A program made the translations under genes and the position numbers. From the NCBI RefSeq assembly GCF_018860245.1, contig NZ_JAHKPD010000013.1, positions 284,659 through 348,658 on the forward strand: a stretch of 64,000 bases of DNA, written 5' to 3'. Below the pieces are notes generated by a model, which worked only from the letters and a program-made list of their open reading frames with translations, ran no database searches and was not told the DNA's origin. Below are positions 28,483 through 37,699 of the stretch, one piece after another. Source of the DNA: Pseudotamlana agarivorans (GTDB lineage Bacteria; Bacteroidota; Bacteroidia; Flavobacteriales; Flavobacteriaceae). Each line of letters begins with the position of its first letter. Within the stretch, counting starts at the first letter, position 1.

Positions 28483-29599
28483 TAAAACCATTATATATGT
28501 TTTTTTTATAGTTCCTTTCTTGTTTTTTTTTCAAAACGTGTTTGATTTTGATGAGAAACATGAAATCATTCACACTATTTCAGTAAAGCATCCTGGAGAA
28601 AAACCACCAATTACAGTGCAGCTTACTGAAGTTCAAGATGAAACAGGGCTTCCAATAGGTTACCACACTAATGTAGAATCAGTAATATGTCTTGAGCAGG
28701 TTTGCAAAGTGGTAGCAGTTAAGTTATATTGGAACAATATTGGAACCTATCAAAAATATGAACTGAACCCTGGAGAAACTCTTGAAAAATATGAGGATGA
28801 TTTTTTTGAAGCTGAAGATTACAAAAAATTACATACTATTTTATCCAATACGGCATCGCCTTATGGGGAAGTCAGGCTGGATGAAGTCTTAACCGTTATT
28901 GATGAGACTGTTGAAGAAGTTGATGCTGTTTCGGGAGCTACGGCTTTAGAGCTGGATGAAAAGGATACGGTTCCAGGTGCAGCCTTAACCTGTTTCACGT
29001 TATGGCATTGGGCGCAAGGCGATTTAGTTTCCGTTATGAAAAATATAACAGCTAAAACTATTAACGGTGACCATATTTTGGAGTTCCTAAATCTTGAAAG
29101 TAACACACATTATTTATTGGCAATTGAGGAGCTGCAAAAAAGAAAAATATATTCAAAAGTGTATGTAGAGGCCGTACTAAATAGAATTTCTAATGATAAA
29201 ACATTATTACGAAAATCACTAGAGTATATACAGTCAGCACCTAAAGACGTATATCTTTCTTTTGCAAAGCGATTAGTTGTAAATGGGGGGGAGGCGGAAA
29301 GGATAGCTGCTTTAAAATCGTTACAAAACATAGGTTTTAACGTGGAAAAGTCTTTTTTTGATGATTTAAGCAGCGCATTAAAACATTTCAATACGTATCA
29401 GGAGTTTTCTGGTTTTTTAGAATTAATGCAAACTAGAAATCCAGATTCTGCAATAATTACAGCGGCGGTTGTTCCGATGTTAAATGAAGATTTTTTAACA
29501 GCACGACGTGCCTATTATTTTCTGCTTAATCAAAATTTAACGGCAGAACAAAAGCATAAAGTAGAAGTTTTTCACCAAAAATATAGTGGTAAATTATAA
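28475..29599 (+). CDS. Exported protein with SGAT (flavinylation-like) motif and helical repeats, unknown function
   Basis: 374 residues with an N-terminal hydrophobic signal or anchor. The first half contains DAVSGATA (Asp150 to Ala157, Thr156). This matches the DxxSGAT motif to which ApbE transferases attach FMN in FMN-binding domains. The surrounding GEVRLDEVLTVIDETVEEV and GAALTCFTLWHWAQGD are compatible with such a domain but divergent. The second half is all-helical with repeat-like units. It overlaps the FAD oxidoreductase gene by 8 bp and precedes a CstA-family gene by 18 bp. I propose a redox partner of the oxidoreductase. No ApbE gene lies in the window. I do not recognise a named family. 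Confidence 0.6.
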   Translation: MLSKTIIYVFFIVPFLFFFQNVFDFDEKHEIIHTISVKHPGEKPPITVQLTEVQDETGLPIGYHTNVESVICLEQVCKVVAVKLYWNNIGTYQKYELNPGETLEKYEDDFFEAEDYKKLHTILSNTASPYGEVRLDEVLTVIDETVEEVDAVSGATALELDEKDTVPGAALTCFTLWHWAQGDLVSVMKNITAKTINGDHILEFLNLESNTHYLLAIEELQKRKIYSKVYVEAVLNRISNDKTLLRKSLEYIQSAPKDVYLSFAKRLVVNGGEAERIAALKSLQNIGFNVEKSFFDDLSSALKHFNTYQEFSGFLELMQTRNPDSAIITAAVVPMLNEDFLTARRAYYFLLNQNLTAEQKHKVEVFHQKYSGKL

Positions 29600-29617
29600 C
29601 CAAATAAAAACGAAACA

Positions 29618-31057
29618 ATGATAAGTTTTATAGTAAGTATAGTGGTTTTAGTTGGTGGTTATTTTGTTTATGGAAACTATATTGAGAAGAAATTTGGTGT
29701 TGATACTAACCGGCCAACACCAGCCATTTCAAAGCAAGATGGGGTAGATTTTGTTCCTCTGGCTTTGGGCAAAATATTTCTCATTCAGTTTTTAAATATA
29801 GCTGGGTTAGGCCCTATATTTGGAGCAATTGCTGGCGGGTTATGGGGTCCAGTGGCCTTTCTGTGGATTGTATTTGGTTCTATTTTTGCCGGAGCAGTGC
29901 ACGATTATTTCTCTGGCATGTTATCTATAAGGCATAATGGAGACAGTATTCCTGAAATTGTTGGGAAATATTTGGGGACAGGTGTTAAATATTTTATGCG
30001 CGTTTTTTCTGTTGTATTGCTTATTTTGGTGGGTGTTGTTTTTGTAAAAGGGCCAGCCACCATATTGTATGAGCTTACAGGTGTAAGCGTTTCAGTTTTG
30101 GTTATCATCATTTTTGTTTATTATTTATTAGCAACCATGATTCCTATTGATAAATTAATTGGGAAGGTGTATCCGTTATTTGGTTTGTCGCTTTTGGTGA
30201 TGGCCGTAGGTCTGTTTTTTGCTTTGTTATTTCAAGATTATGCTATTCCAGAATTATCGCTTCAGAATTTAAAGAATATGCACAGTAACCCTGAAATTTA
30301 CCCTGTGTTCCCATTACTTTTTATAACCATTGCCTGTGGTGCCATTTCAGGTTTTCATTCTACGCAATCTCCCTTAATGGCGCGGTGTATTTCTAATGAA
30401 TCCCAAGGAAAAAAAGTCTTTTTTGGAGCCATGATTACTGAAGGTATAGTCGCATTAATCTGGGCAGCTATGGCTATGGCGTTCTTTGGTGGCGTAGAAA
30501 AGTTAGGTGAAACTATGGCACAAGAGGGGCATAACGCGGCATGGGTTGTTAATATTATTTGTAACACTACATTGGGCAAAATTGGTGGTGTTCTTGCCGT
30601 TTTTGGTGTGGTTGCTGCACCTATTACTTCGGGTGATACGGCTTTTAGAAGTGCACGATTAACCATTGCTGATGCTTGTAACTTCAATCAATCCAGTATC
30701 TTTAAAAGATTAATGGTGACCGTTCCTATTTTTTTAGTAGCCATTGGGTTAACGCAAATTGATTTTGCCATTATTTGGAGGTATTTTGGGTGGTCTAATC
30801 AAATGTTGGCAACCGTGGTGCTTTGGGCTATTGCTGTTTATGTGAAACAACAAAATAAAAGTACTTGGTTTATATTAATTCCTGCAGCGTTTATGACAGC
30901 CGTGGTAACCACTTATATTTTAGTTACTCCAGAAGGACTGCAGTTGGATTATAAATTGTCGTATACATTAGGTATTATTGTTGCTTTAGGATTATCATTT
31001 TGGTTTTTGTTTTCAAAAGGTAAAAATGAATTTGTTTTAGGTAAACGCGAACAATAG
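29618..31057 (+). CDS. CstA-family inner-membrane transporter (carbon starvation protein)
   Basis: 479 residues with many transmembrane helices. It shows the CstA features: YFVYGNYIEKKFGVD at the N-terminus, FLNIAGLGPIFGAIAGGLWGP, AVHDYFSGMLSIRHNG, and CGAISGFHSTQSP in the centre. Characterised CstA-type proteins import pyruvate or peptides. The length is that of the shorter CstA-like branch. Its place between a redox protein and a sulfatase suggests uptake of a small organic acid made in the periplasm or released by catabolism. That link is inference. Confidence 0.88.
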   Translation: MISFIVSIVVLVGGYFVYGNYIEKKFGVDTNRPTPAISKQDGVDFVPLALGKIFLIQFLNIAGLGPIFGAIAGGLWGPVAFLWIVFGSIFAGAVHDYFSGMLSIRHNGDSIPEIVGKYLGTGVKYFMRVFSVVLLILVGVVFVKGPATILYELTGVSVSVLVIIIFVYYLLATMIPIDKLIGKVYPLFGLSLLVMAVGLFFALLFQDYAIPELSLQNLKNMHSNPEIYPVFPLLFITIACGAISGFHSTQSPLMARCISNESQGKKVFFGAMITEGIVALIWAAMAMAFFGGVEKLGETMAQEGHNAAWVVNIICNTTLGKIGGVLAVFGVVAAPITSGDTAFRSARLTIADACNFNQSSIFKRLMVTVPIFLVAIGLTQIDFAIIWRYFGWSNQMLATVVLWAIAVYVKQQNKSTWFILIPAAFMTAVVTTYILVTPEGLQLDYKLSYTLGIIVALGLSFWFLFSKGKNEFVLGKREQ

Positions 31058-31102
31058 TCGCGATGCTTTACTTGGTAATTTTGATTACTTAAATTTTTAA
31101 TT

Positions 31103-32581
31103 ATGATTAAGAGATATCTTCCATTAGCTTTTTTATTACCATTAGCCTTAATCTTTTGGGCTTGCTTAGGTGCAAAAAATCAACCAACAGAATCTAAAAA
31201 AACGGCGCAATCAAGACCAAATATTGTTGTTGTTTTGTGCGATGATCTAGGGTATGCCGATGTAGGTTTTAATGGATCAAAAGACATCATAACCCCAGAA
31301 TTGGATAAATTAGCCAATAATGGTACTATTTTCTCATCTGCTTATGTGCCTCATGCGTTTTGTGGCCCAAGTAGAGCAGGAATAATGACCGGTAGATATC
31401 CTCACGAATTCGGTTCGCAATTTAATCTTCCTGCCAATAGTTTAGTTTACGGCGATGAAGGGATTCCCGTAAGTGAGACCTTCTTTAGTTCGGTGTTACA
31501 AGAGTCTGGTTATTATACTGGTGCTATAGGGAAATGGCATTTAGGCGATAAACCACAATTTCATCCTAATAAAAGAGGTTTTGATGATTTTTACGGATTT
31601 TTAGGAGGTGGTCATAATTATTTTCCTAGTGAATACCGACCTAAATACGAAAGGCTAGTTGAAGCAGGAAATACGAATATTTGGGATTATCTATTACCAT
31701 TAGAACATAATGGCGTTGAAGTTCAAGAAACAGAATATATCACAGATGCCCTATCTCGAGAAGCTTCACGTTTTGTAAAAGAAGCTTCAAAAAAAGAGGA
31801 ACCGTTTTTCCTTTATTTAGCATATAATGCACCACATACGCCTCTGGAAGCCAAAGAAGAAGACATGAAGGTGTTTGATAATATAAAAGATAAAAATAGA
31901 CGTACCTATGCAGGTATGGTATATGCCGTAGATAGAGGCGTGGGCGAATTGGTGAAAACATTAAAAGAAACCAATCAATTTGACAACACCCTGATAGTCT
32001 TTTTAAGCGATAATGGAGGTAGACCTGATAAAGGCGCAAATAATGCACCATTAAAAGGTAGAAAAGGGGATACTTATGAAGGTGGTTTTAGAGTGCCAAT
32101 GTTTTTCCATTGGCCAAATAAAGTACCTTCGGGGAAACACTTTGAATACCCAGTTTCTGCACTTGATTTTTATGCCACCTTCACAGGATTAGCAAATGCT
32201 AAAATACCAGAGGGTAAACATTTAGATAGTAAAAATATTTGGGATGATGTTGTGGCAGGTAAAAACCCACGTGCTGGCGATCCTATATTTTCTATGCGTC
32301 ATCGTAGTGGCTTTTCAGATGTTGGAGTAAGACAAGATGAATGGAAAGCAACAAAAGCTTATAACTCGCCATGGAAACTTTATAATATTAAAAAGGATAT
32401 TGGTGAAAAGCATGATTTAGGAACTAAACATCCTAAAGTTCTTAAGGAAATGGTTTCTAAAGCGGAGGCTTGGAGTAAAACCCATACAGAGCCACAATGG
32501 TTTGATCCTGAAAACCTGAGTAAGGTTTGGAAAGAAGACCATATGGGGGCGTTTTTAACGACGTTTGAAATTTCAGAATAA
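31103..32581 (+). CDS. S1-family formylglycine sulfatase
   Basis: 492 residues. The N-terminus (ALIFWACLG) may be a lipoprotein signal with Cys21, though Trp-Ala before the Cys is a poor lipobox. Motifs: LCDDLGYADVGFNG, CGPSR with Cys87 as formylglycine precursor, GAIGKWHLGD, YLAYNAPHTPLEA and LSDNGGRPD. YNAPHTPLEAKEED and the GKWHLG block are shared with the sulfatase at 32930, so these two form a second paralogous pair, distinct from the iduronate-sulfatase-like pair. They resemble the large S1_19-type galactan sulfatases. Last gene of the 24907 operon. Confidence 0.92.
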   Translation: MIKRYLPLAFLLPLALIFWACLGAKNQPTESKKTAQSRPNIVVVLCDDLGYADVGFNGSKDIITPELDKLANNGTIFSSAYVPHAFCGPSRAGIMTGRYPHEFGSQFNLPANSLVYGDEGIPVSETFFSSVLQESGYYTGAIGKWHLGDKPQFHPNKRGFDDFYGFLGGGHNYFPSEYRPKYERLVEAGNTNIWDYLLPLEHNGVEVQETEYITDALSREASRFVKEASKKEEPFFLYLAYNAPHTPLEAKEEDMKVFDNIKDKNRRTYAGMVYAVDRGVGELVKTLKETNQFDNTLIVFLSDNGGRPDKGANNAPLKGRKGDTYEGGFRVPMFFHWPNKVPSGKHFEYPVSALDFYATFTGLANAKIPEGKHLDSKNIWDDVVAGKNPRAGDPIFSMRHRSGFSDVGVRQDEWKATKAYNSPWKLYNIKKDIGEKHDLGTKHPKVLKEMVSKAEAWSKTHTEPQWFDPENLSKVWKEDHMGAFLTTFEISE

Positions 32582-32687
32582 AACGTACCTGTTATGTTTT
32601 AACTATAATAAATAATTGTCAGTTCGAGAGCCAATTTAAAAATTTTGAAAAACGGCGATATTGACGAGAATTAAATTTTTGCTTTAT

Positions 32688-32719
32688 AGTCCCTTCAGAT
32701 TTTAAAACCTGAAGGGACT
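32688..32719 (+). terminator. Hairpin after the 24907-32581 operon
   Basis: Perfect 11-bp arms AGTCCCTTCAG (32688-32698) and CTGAAGGGACT (32709-32719) with a 10-nt loop. The T-run after it is short, so termination may be partial. Confidence 0.6.
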
Positions 32720-32841
32720 TATCATTTCAATGATAGGTAAGAGATAAAAAATACTATCAAGCAGTAATTATTGTAAAGAAGAAGGAGTTTTAGCTTTTTA
32801 ATTCCATTCTTGAATTATAGTAAAGAAAATCAAAAGAATGA

Positions 32842-32906
32842 GGTAATATTTTACAAGTTAGAGGTAATATCCTAATAGCACCTTTGGTTTATTCAATTTA
32901 TTTTTA
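32842..32906 (+). promoter_or_regulatory. PUL operator/promoter, site C (secreted sulfatase)
   Basis: GGTAATATT (32842) and GGTAATATC (32863), 21 bp apart, and a box TATTTTTA at 32899-32906, 36 bp after the second repeat. GTTAGA directly before the second repeat is shared with site D. Confidence 0.75.
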
Positions 32907-32929
32907 TCTAACCAAAACTAAATTGAATA

Positions 32930-34840
32930 ATGACTCAAATTTTACTTAACAACAGAACCCTTTTTAAATTAATAATTTGCTTAATATGTGCTTCCTATTC
33001 ATTTGGACAAACACAAGGAAGTAGACCCAATGTCATAGTGATTTTAGCCGACGACTTAGGCTATGCCGATGTTGGTTTTAATAGAGATTCTAACTTTCCT
33101 GAAGATCTAGGGGTTATTCCAACACCAAACATTGATGCATTAGCAGACCAGGGTGTAATTTTAAATAATGCCCATGTAGCGCACCCATTTTGCGGTCCAA
33201 GTAGGGCAGCAATCATGTCTGGTGTGTTACCACATAGATTAGGTGCACAATACAATCTACCTAACGATGTAACCACAACATTGGGGCTTCCTACAAGCGA
33301 AACGTTTTTTCCAGAAATACTTCAAGATAGTGACTATAACACTGCAGCCTTTGGAAAGTGGCACTTAGGATTTGTTGAAGGACAACATCAACCTCTAGAT
33401 AGAGGGTTTGACTATTTCTTTGGTATGTTAGGAGGTGGTAAAGGTTATTTTGAAGAAAAATATGAAGATTCCTTTTACAGAAGAACTGGAAATGGTGTTG
33501 TTGTAACCAATGAATACCAAGACCCATTATGGAGGAACAGAGCTTATGTTGATGAAAATGAATTTAGCGATGCACCAGATGAAGATTACTTAACGGATAT
33601 TTTAACTGATGATGCTATTGATTATATAAATACTAATGTAGGTAAGCCTGATCCGTTTTTTATGTATTTAGCATATAATGCACCACATACGCCTTTGGAA
33701 GCGCCCTCTGATGAAATAGCTCAATTTAAGCTAGATAATCCAAATTTTGAAGATTTAATAAGAAATAGCGCCTATATAAGAGAGTCAAATCAGGTAACGA
33801 AGTGGCCAGAGGCAGAGCACCCTGCTAAAATTGAAGAATTTGTTGAAGATCGTGTTATCTATGCTACTATGGTAACCAATATGGATGCCAATATAGGTAG
33901 ATTAGTTACTGAATTGAAAAAAGATATGGATGTGTTTAATAACACAGTCATTATATTTTTAAGTGATAATGGCGGTTATACCTATAGTAAAGGCGCTGTA
34001 AATTACCCACTTGACGCCTTAAAAGGAAGTGTAAATGATGGTGGACATAAAGTACCTATGTTTGTGCATTGGCCAAATGAAATTTCTGGGAATACCACGT
34101 ATGACCATCAAATAAGTTCTTTAGATTTATACCCTACACTTGTAAATTTGGCAGGTGCAGCGGTGCCAAATGGAAAAATAATTGATGGTGTTGATTTTAT
34201 GGATAAGTTAATTGCTGGGCAAGACGCTAGACCAGATGAACCATTGCTTATTATGAGACCGTATAATGGCTTTCATAATGGAGGTATCGCTTACGGGAAA
34301 TGGAAAATAGTTAAGACTGGAGGTAATGGTGACTGGCGTTTGTATGATGTTTTAAATGATCCAGGTGAAACCACAAACCTAAGAAGTTCTGAACCTAATG
34401 CTGAACAAATAATTCAAGATATTTTAGATAAAGCGGTTACCATTGTGGCAGATTTCAAAGATGTAAAACCTGCTTGGTATGACAATGATGGTGATGGTAG
34501 CGGTCACACTCATAGTTTTTTATGGGACGATGGTACTTTGCCAGGCTATGATAGGCTCTTAGAAAGCTCATCGTTAACACTTGGTGTTGAAGAAATTTTA
34601 AAATCGGAATTAAGTATTTTTCCAAATCCATCATCAGACTTTTTTAACTTGAATTTTAATAAACCAATTAATGATTTGGAAATAGAAGTATTGTCTATGT
34701 CCGGAGAGATCATAAAGAAAGTATCAGGTAAACTTATTAATAATCCCAGAGTAGATGTTTCTAATTTATCTCAAGGCTTGTATCTCTTAAGGGTGAAAGC
34801 CGATGGTGTTGTTTCAATTGAAAAGGTTATGAAACTTTAA
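32930..34840 (+). CDS. S1-family sulfatase with C-terminal T9SS domain
   Basis: 636 residues: signal peptide (to SFGQ), sulfatase domain with LADDLGYADVGFN, CGPSR (Cys88 as formylglycine precursor), AAFGKWHLGF, YLAYNAPHTPLEA and LSDNGGYTY, then a T9SS sorting domain from about residue 560 (IFPNPSSDFFNL ... GLYLLRV ... VMKL). It is the only sulfatase of the five with a T9SS tail, so it should act outside the cell on the polymer or long oligosaccharides. It is related to the sulfatase at 31103. It has its own copy of the shared promoter and is transcribed alone. Confidence 0.93.
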   Translation: MTQILLNNRTLFKLIICLICASYSFGQTQGSRPNVIVILADDLGYADVGFNRDSNFPEDLGVIPTPNIDALADQGVILNNAHVAHPFCGPSRAAIMSGVLPHRLGAQYNLPNDVTTTLGLPTSETFFPEILQDSDYNTAAFGKWHLGFVEGQHQPLDRGFDYFFGMLGGGKGYFEEKYEDSFYRRTGNGVVVTNEYQDPLWRNRAYVDENEFSDAPDEDYLTDILTDDAIDYINTNVGKPDPFFMYLAYNAPHTPLEAPSDEIAQFKLDNPNFEDLIRNSAYIRESNQVTKWPEAEHPAKIEEFVEDRVIYATMVTNMDANIGRLVTELKKDMDVFNNTVIIFLSDNGGYTYSKGAVNYPLDALKGSVNDGGHKVPMFVHWPNEISGNTTYDHQISSLDLYPTLVNLAGAAVPNGKIIDGVDFMDKLIAGQDARPDEPLLIMRPYNGFHNGGIAYGKWKIVKTGGNGDWRLYDVLNDPGETTNLRSSEPNAEQIIQDILDKAVTIVADFKDVKPAWYDNDGDGSGHTHSFLWDDGTLPGYDRLLESSSLTLGVEEILKSELSIFPNPSSDFFNLNFNKPINDLEIEVLSMSGEIIKKVSGKLINNPRVDVSNLSQGLYLLRVKADGVVSIEKVMKL

Positions 34841-34953
34841 ACTGCTTTAAGAAAATGCGGACGAGTTCTATTCATATAAATAAGGACTCTATTAGATACT
34901 AATTTCGACTTCTATTCGTGAGTAAAAGTTGTTTTGTGTCTAAAATTATCTTT

Positions 34954-35000
34954 AATACCGGTAATTTCTATTGTAGACTTTACCGGTGTTAATATTTTTT
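34954..35000 (+). terminator. Rho-independent terminator after the secreted sulfatase
   Basis: Arms AATACCGGTAA (34954-34964) and TTACCGGTGTT (34980-34990) pair over 11 bp with one G-T wobble, followed by a run of T at 34995-35000. The rest of the 490-bp gap up to the XdhC gene is AT-rich with nothing recognisable. Confidence 0.7.
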
Positions 35001-35333
35001 GAGCTAAAGTTGTTTTTATTATTGAAAGTAAATTGGGTAACAAAGTCAGTTTTATAATTAATCAAATTACAACTTAAATCTCTGTTAGCTAGGGGTTCAT
35101 GTGCTTTCTAAACTTTTTTTTGTTACCAATGTTTTTGTGAATGTAGTACTGCGTAATTAAAGGCAACTAAATAGGTAATTATAAGGAATATGGGAGTTTG
35201 TTATTTCCCTAAATTCATTGGAAATTCGCTACATACGAAGAGGTTATTTAATTAAATATTTTTGTTGTCTTATTCTGAATTTTTTGTCAGATTTTTAATG
35301 AAATTGCTTTTTAGTTGTAATTAATAATTTTAA

Positions 35334-36368
35334 ATGCCAGTAATGACTTTTGAATTTAAAAAAATAATAGACGCTTATTTTGAAGCAAAGTCACATAAGC
35401 TTGATTGTGTTTTGTCTACGGTTGTACACCTAGAAGGATCGTCTTATCGCAGGCCAGGCGTTAGGATGTTAATCCAGTCCAATGGTAAAATGATTGGAGC
35501 TGTAAGCGGTGGTTGTGTAGAACAAGAAGTGAAACGTCAAAGTGATTCTGTTTTTGAAACATCGATTTCAAAAGTTATAAAATATGATGGTCGTTATAGA
35601 TTGGGATGTGAAGGTGTACTCACCATACTTATAGAGCCTATGAGGTTAGATGATTCATTTTTAAATATTTTCAGAACTTTTTTAGAGGAACGAAGGCTTT
35701 TTAAAATTGACACCTCTTATATGATGGAAGTTGGTGTAAATCAAATATTAGGGTCTTCCATAGTGTTAGGGGATAAAATATATCCACTTTCAAATAGAAA
35801 CGCCAATTTACATGATGTGGAAAGTGTTGAAGTATTTTCGCAAATTTTAAAACCCTGTTTTAGACTTGTTATTTTTGGATCAGAGCATGACGCTGTACAA
35901 TTGTGTCAGTTTGGGCAAATAATAGGTTGGGAGGTTATTGTTGTTTCAGATCTAAAATCGAGTAAAACTATAAATGATTTCCCCGGAGCTTCTGTTTTCT
36001 TAACCGTTGAAAACGGAGCCTTTGATGTTAGCCTGATTGATAGCCAAACAGCTATTGTTTTAATGTCTCATAATTTTGCTGGCGATTTAAAAAACCTTTT
36101 AAGTTTGATTCATTCCAAACCTGTATATTTAGGTTTGCTAGGGCCTGCAAAAAGAAGAGATCAACTTTTATCTCAAATGTTAGAGTACTTAACTGAAGAT
36201 ATTTCTTCTGACACTTTTTTTGATCGTATTCATGGTCCGGCAGGGCTCAATATAGGAGCAGAAACACCACAAGAAATTGCAATTTCTATTATTTCTGAAA
36301 TATTAGCTGTAGTACATCAACAAAATCCAATGTGTCTTTCAGAAAAATTGGGAAGTATTCATGCATAG
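35334..36368 (+). CDS. XdhC-family molybdenum hydroxylase maturation protein
   Basis: 344 residues, no signal peptide. The N-terminal XdhC/CoxI domain is marked by LEGSSYRRPGVRML and GAVSGGCVEQEV with the conserved Cys. The C-terminal Rossmann domain is marked by RLVIFGSEHDAVQL and HGPAGLNIGAETPQEIA. XdhC proteins bind Mo cofactor and bring it, with the essential sulfido ligand, to xanthine-dehydrogenase-type enzymes. The partner would be the molybdopterin subunit at 37700. The ATG at 35343 is an alternative start nine bases in. Confidence 0.9.
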   Translation: MPVMTFEFKKIIDAYFEAKSHKLDCVLSTVVHLEGSSYRRPGVRMLIQSNGKMIGAVSGGCVEQEVKRQSDSVFETSISKVIKYDGRYRLGCEGVLTILIEPMRLDDSFLNIFRTFLEERRLFKIDTSYMMEVGVNQILGSSIVLGDKIYPLSNRNANLHDVESVEVFSQILKPCFRLVIFGSEHDAVQLCQFGQIIGWEVIVVSDLKSSKTINDFPGASVFLTVENGAFDVSLIDSQTAIVLMSHNFAGDLKNLLSLIHSKPVYLGLLGPAKRRDQLLSQMLEYLTEDISSDTFFDRIHGPAGLNIGAETPQEIAISIISEILAVVHQQNPMCLSEKLGSIHA

Positions 36369-36385
36369 ATAATATATACCTCTTT

Positions 36386-36991
36386 ATGGCTTCTTCAAAA
36401 TTACCGATTATAATATTAGCGGCGGGTGAATCAAAGAGAATGGGGACTGCTAAACAGTTGTTACCTTGGGGCAATTCTACCTTAATTGAGTATGTTTGTA
36501 AAACGGTTTTGAAATTAAACCCGGTGGAAATCTTTGTTGTTTTGGGGGCGAATTATTCGAAAGTGAAAGCCGTGTTGGATTCATATCCAGTTACTATTCT
36601 TAAAAACGAATCTTGGCATTTGGGGTTGGGTACATCAATAAGTTGTGGTGTACAGCATATAGTAAATTCAAAAAAAAAGCATGATGGTTTTCTAATGGTT
36701 TTAGGAGATCAACCTTTTGTAGATGTTTCGCATTTGGAACGACTGATTGACGCATACAAACCAAATTCTAAGCAAATTGTAGCAACATCATATCATAAAA
36801 ATAAATTTGGAGTACCTGTTGTTTTTGATGCTACATATGCCAATTCTTTAATTAGTCTTGTGGAAGATAGCGGAGCTAAACATCTTTTGAAAGCACATTC
36901 AAAGTTTGTACAAACTGTTGTTTCAGATAAGAGGACCGTTGTAGATATAGACTCAGAAGCTGATTATATAGCGCATTATAAAAATAAATGA
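36386..36991 (+). CDS. MobA/MocA-like molybdenum cofactor nucleotidyltransferase
   Basis: 201 residues starting at the ATG at 36386. A longer frame from 36332 would overlap the XdhC gene and add 18 residues that do not fit the family start. The nucleotide-binding LAAGESKRMGTAKQLL near the N-terminus and the metal-binding VLGDQPFV are diagnostic of MocA/MobA-type transferases. It would convert Mo cofactor to the cytosine dinucleotide form used by many aldehyde-oxidising molybdenum hydroxylases. It follows XdhC by 17 bp. Confidence 0.88.
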   Translation: MASSKLPIIILAAGESKRMGTAKQLLPWGNSTLIEYVCKTVLKLNPVEIFVVLGANYSKVKAVLDSYPVTILKNESWHLGLGTSISCGVQHIVNSKKKHDGFLMVLGDQPFVDVSHLERLIDAYKPNSKQIVATSYHKNKFGVPVVFDATYANSLISLVEDSGAKHLLKAHSKFVQTVVSDKRTVVDIDSEADYIAHYKNK

Positions 36992-37235
36992 AATTTAATG
37001 TTTATGATCAACTTTTTATGTTCAGTTAATTATAGCTTTGAAAGCTTGTTAATTTAATAAACAGTGATTATAAACAAGTTTTAGAAAATTAAGCAATTCT
37101 AATATGGGGAAGCTTACATAGCCGATTTAAGGGGGTATGACTCTTGTTATGAGAATAACTGATAGTTACTGTTAAAATGTAACATAAACTTGGATGTTTT
37201 TCGGTTGAAAATAATTATTAATTAATAATATTAAA

Positions 37236-37628
37236 ATGAAACAAATTTTTATGGTTTTGGGCATGTGTTTATGTTCTAGTTTTGTAATGGGCCAAAGTGC
37301 CTTAGATGATCGTATGAAACGCGGTAAGGAAATTTATAATGTACAATGTATTGCTTGTCATATGGAAACAGGAGATGGTATAGTAGGTGCATTTCCTCCT
37401 TTGGCTAAGTCCGATTACTTATTAGAGAACATTCCACGTGCTGCTAAGGAGATTTTAGGTGGATTAAGCGGTGAAATTGTTGTTAACGGTGTGACTTATA
37501 ATGGTGTAATGCCTAGTCATGATTTAGATCCTAAAGCATTGACTGATGTGTTGAACTATATAACAAATAGCTGGGGGAATGACCATGGGTTAATTCCTGA
37601 GTCTTTAGTGAAAAAGGCAATTAATTAA
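37236..37628 (+). CDS. Class I c-type cytochrome, periplasmic
   Basis: 130 residues with a signal peptide (to about residue 20), one haem-binding CIACH (Cys38, Cys41, His42) and a likely distal ligand Met92 in GVMPSH. Small cytochromes of this type commonly take electrons from periplasmic dehydrogenases. Its position beside the molybdopterin and 2Fe-2S subunits makes it their probable electron acceptor. Confidence 0.88.
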   Translation: MKQIFMVLGMCLCSSFVMGQSALDDRMKRGKEIYNVQCIACHMETGDGIVGAFPPLAKSDYLLENIPRAAKEILGGLSGEIVVNGVTYNGVMPSHDLDPKALTDVLNYITNSWGNDHGLIPESLVKKAIN

Positions 37629-37644
37629 TTTTATTAATTGAAAT

Positions 37645-37681
37645 AAAAAAACCTTAAGACCATAAGTCTTAAAGTTTTTTT
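37645..37681. terminator. Bidirectional terminator between cytochrome c and molybdopterin subunit genes
   Basis: Arms AAAAAACCTTAAGAC and GTCTTAAAGTTTTTT pair with one mismatch around a 5-nt loop; A- and T-runs on both sides allow termination of both convergent units. Confidence 0.75.
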
Positions 37682-37699
37682 ATGTGTAAAATTTTAATT

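Noticed and set aside
35160..35333. Isolated GGTAATTAT near 35174 upstream of the XdhC gene
   Set aside because: The second repeat 21 bp later is missing and no box is at the right distance, so it is not counted as an operator.
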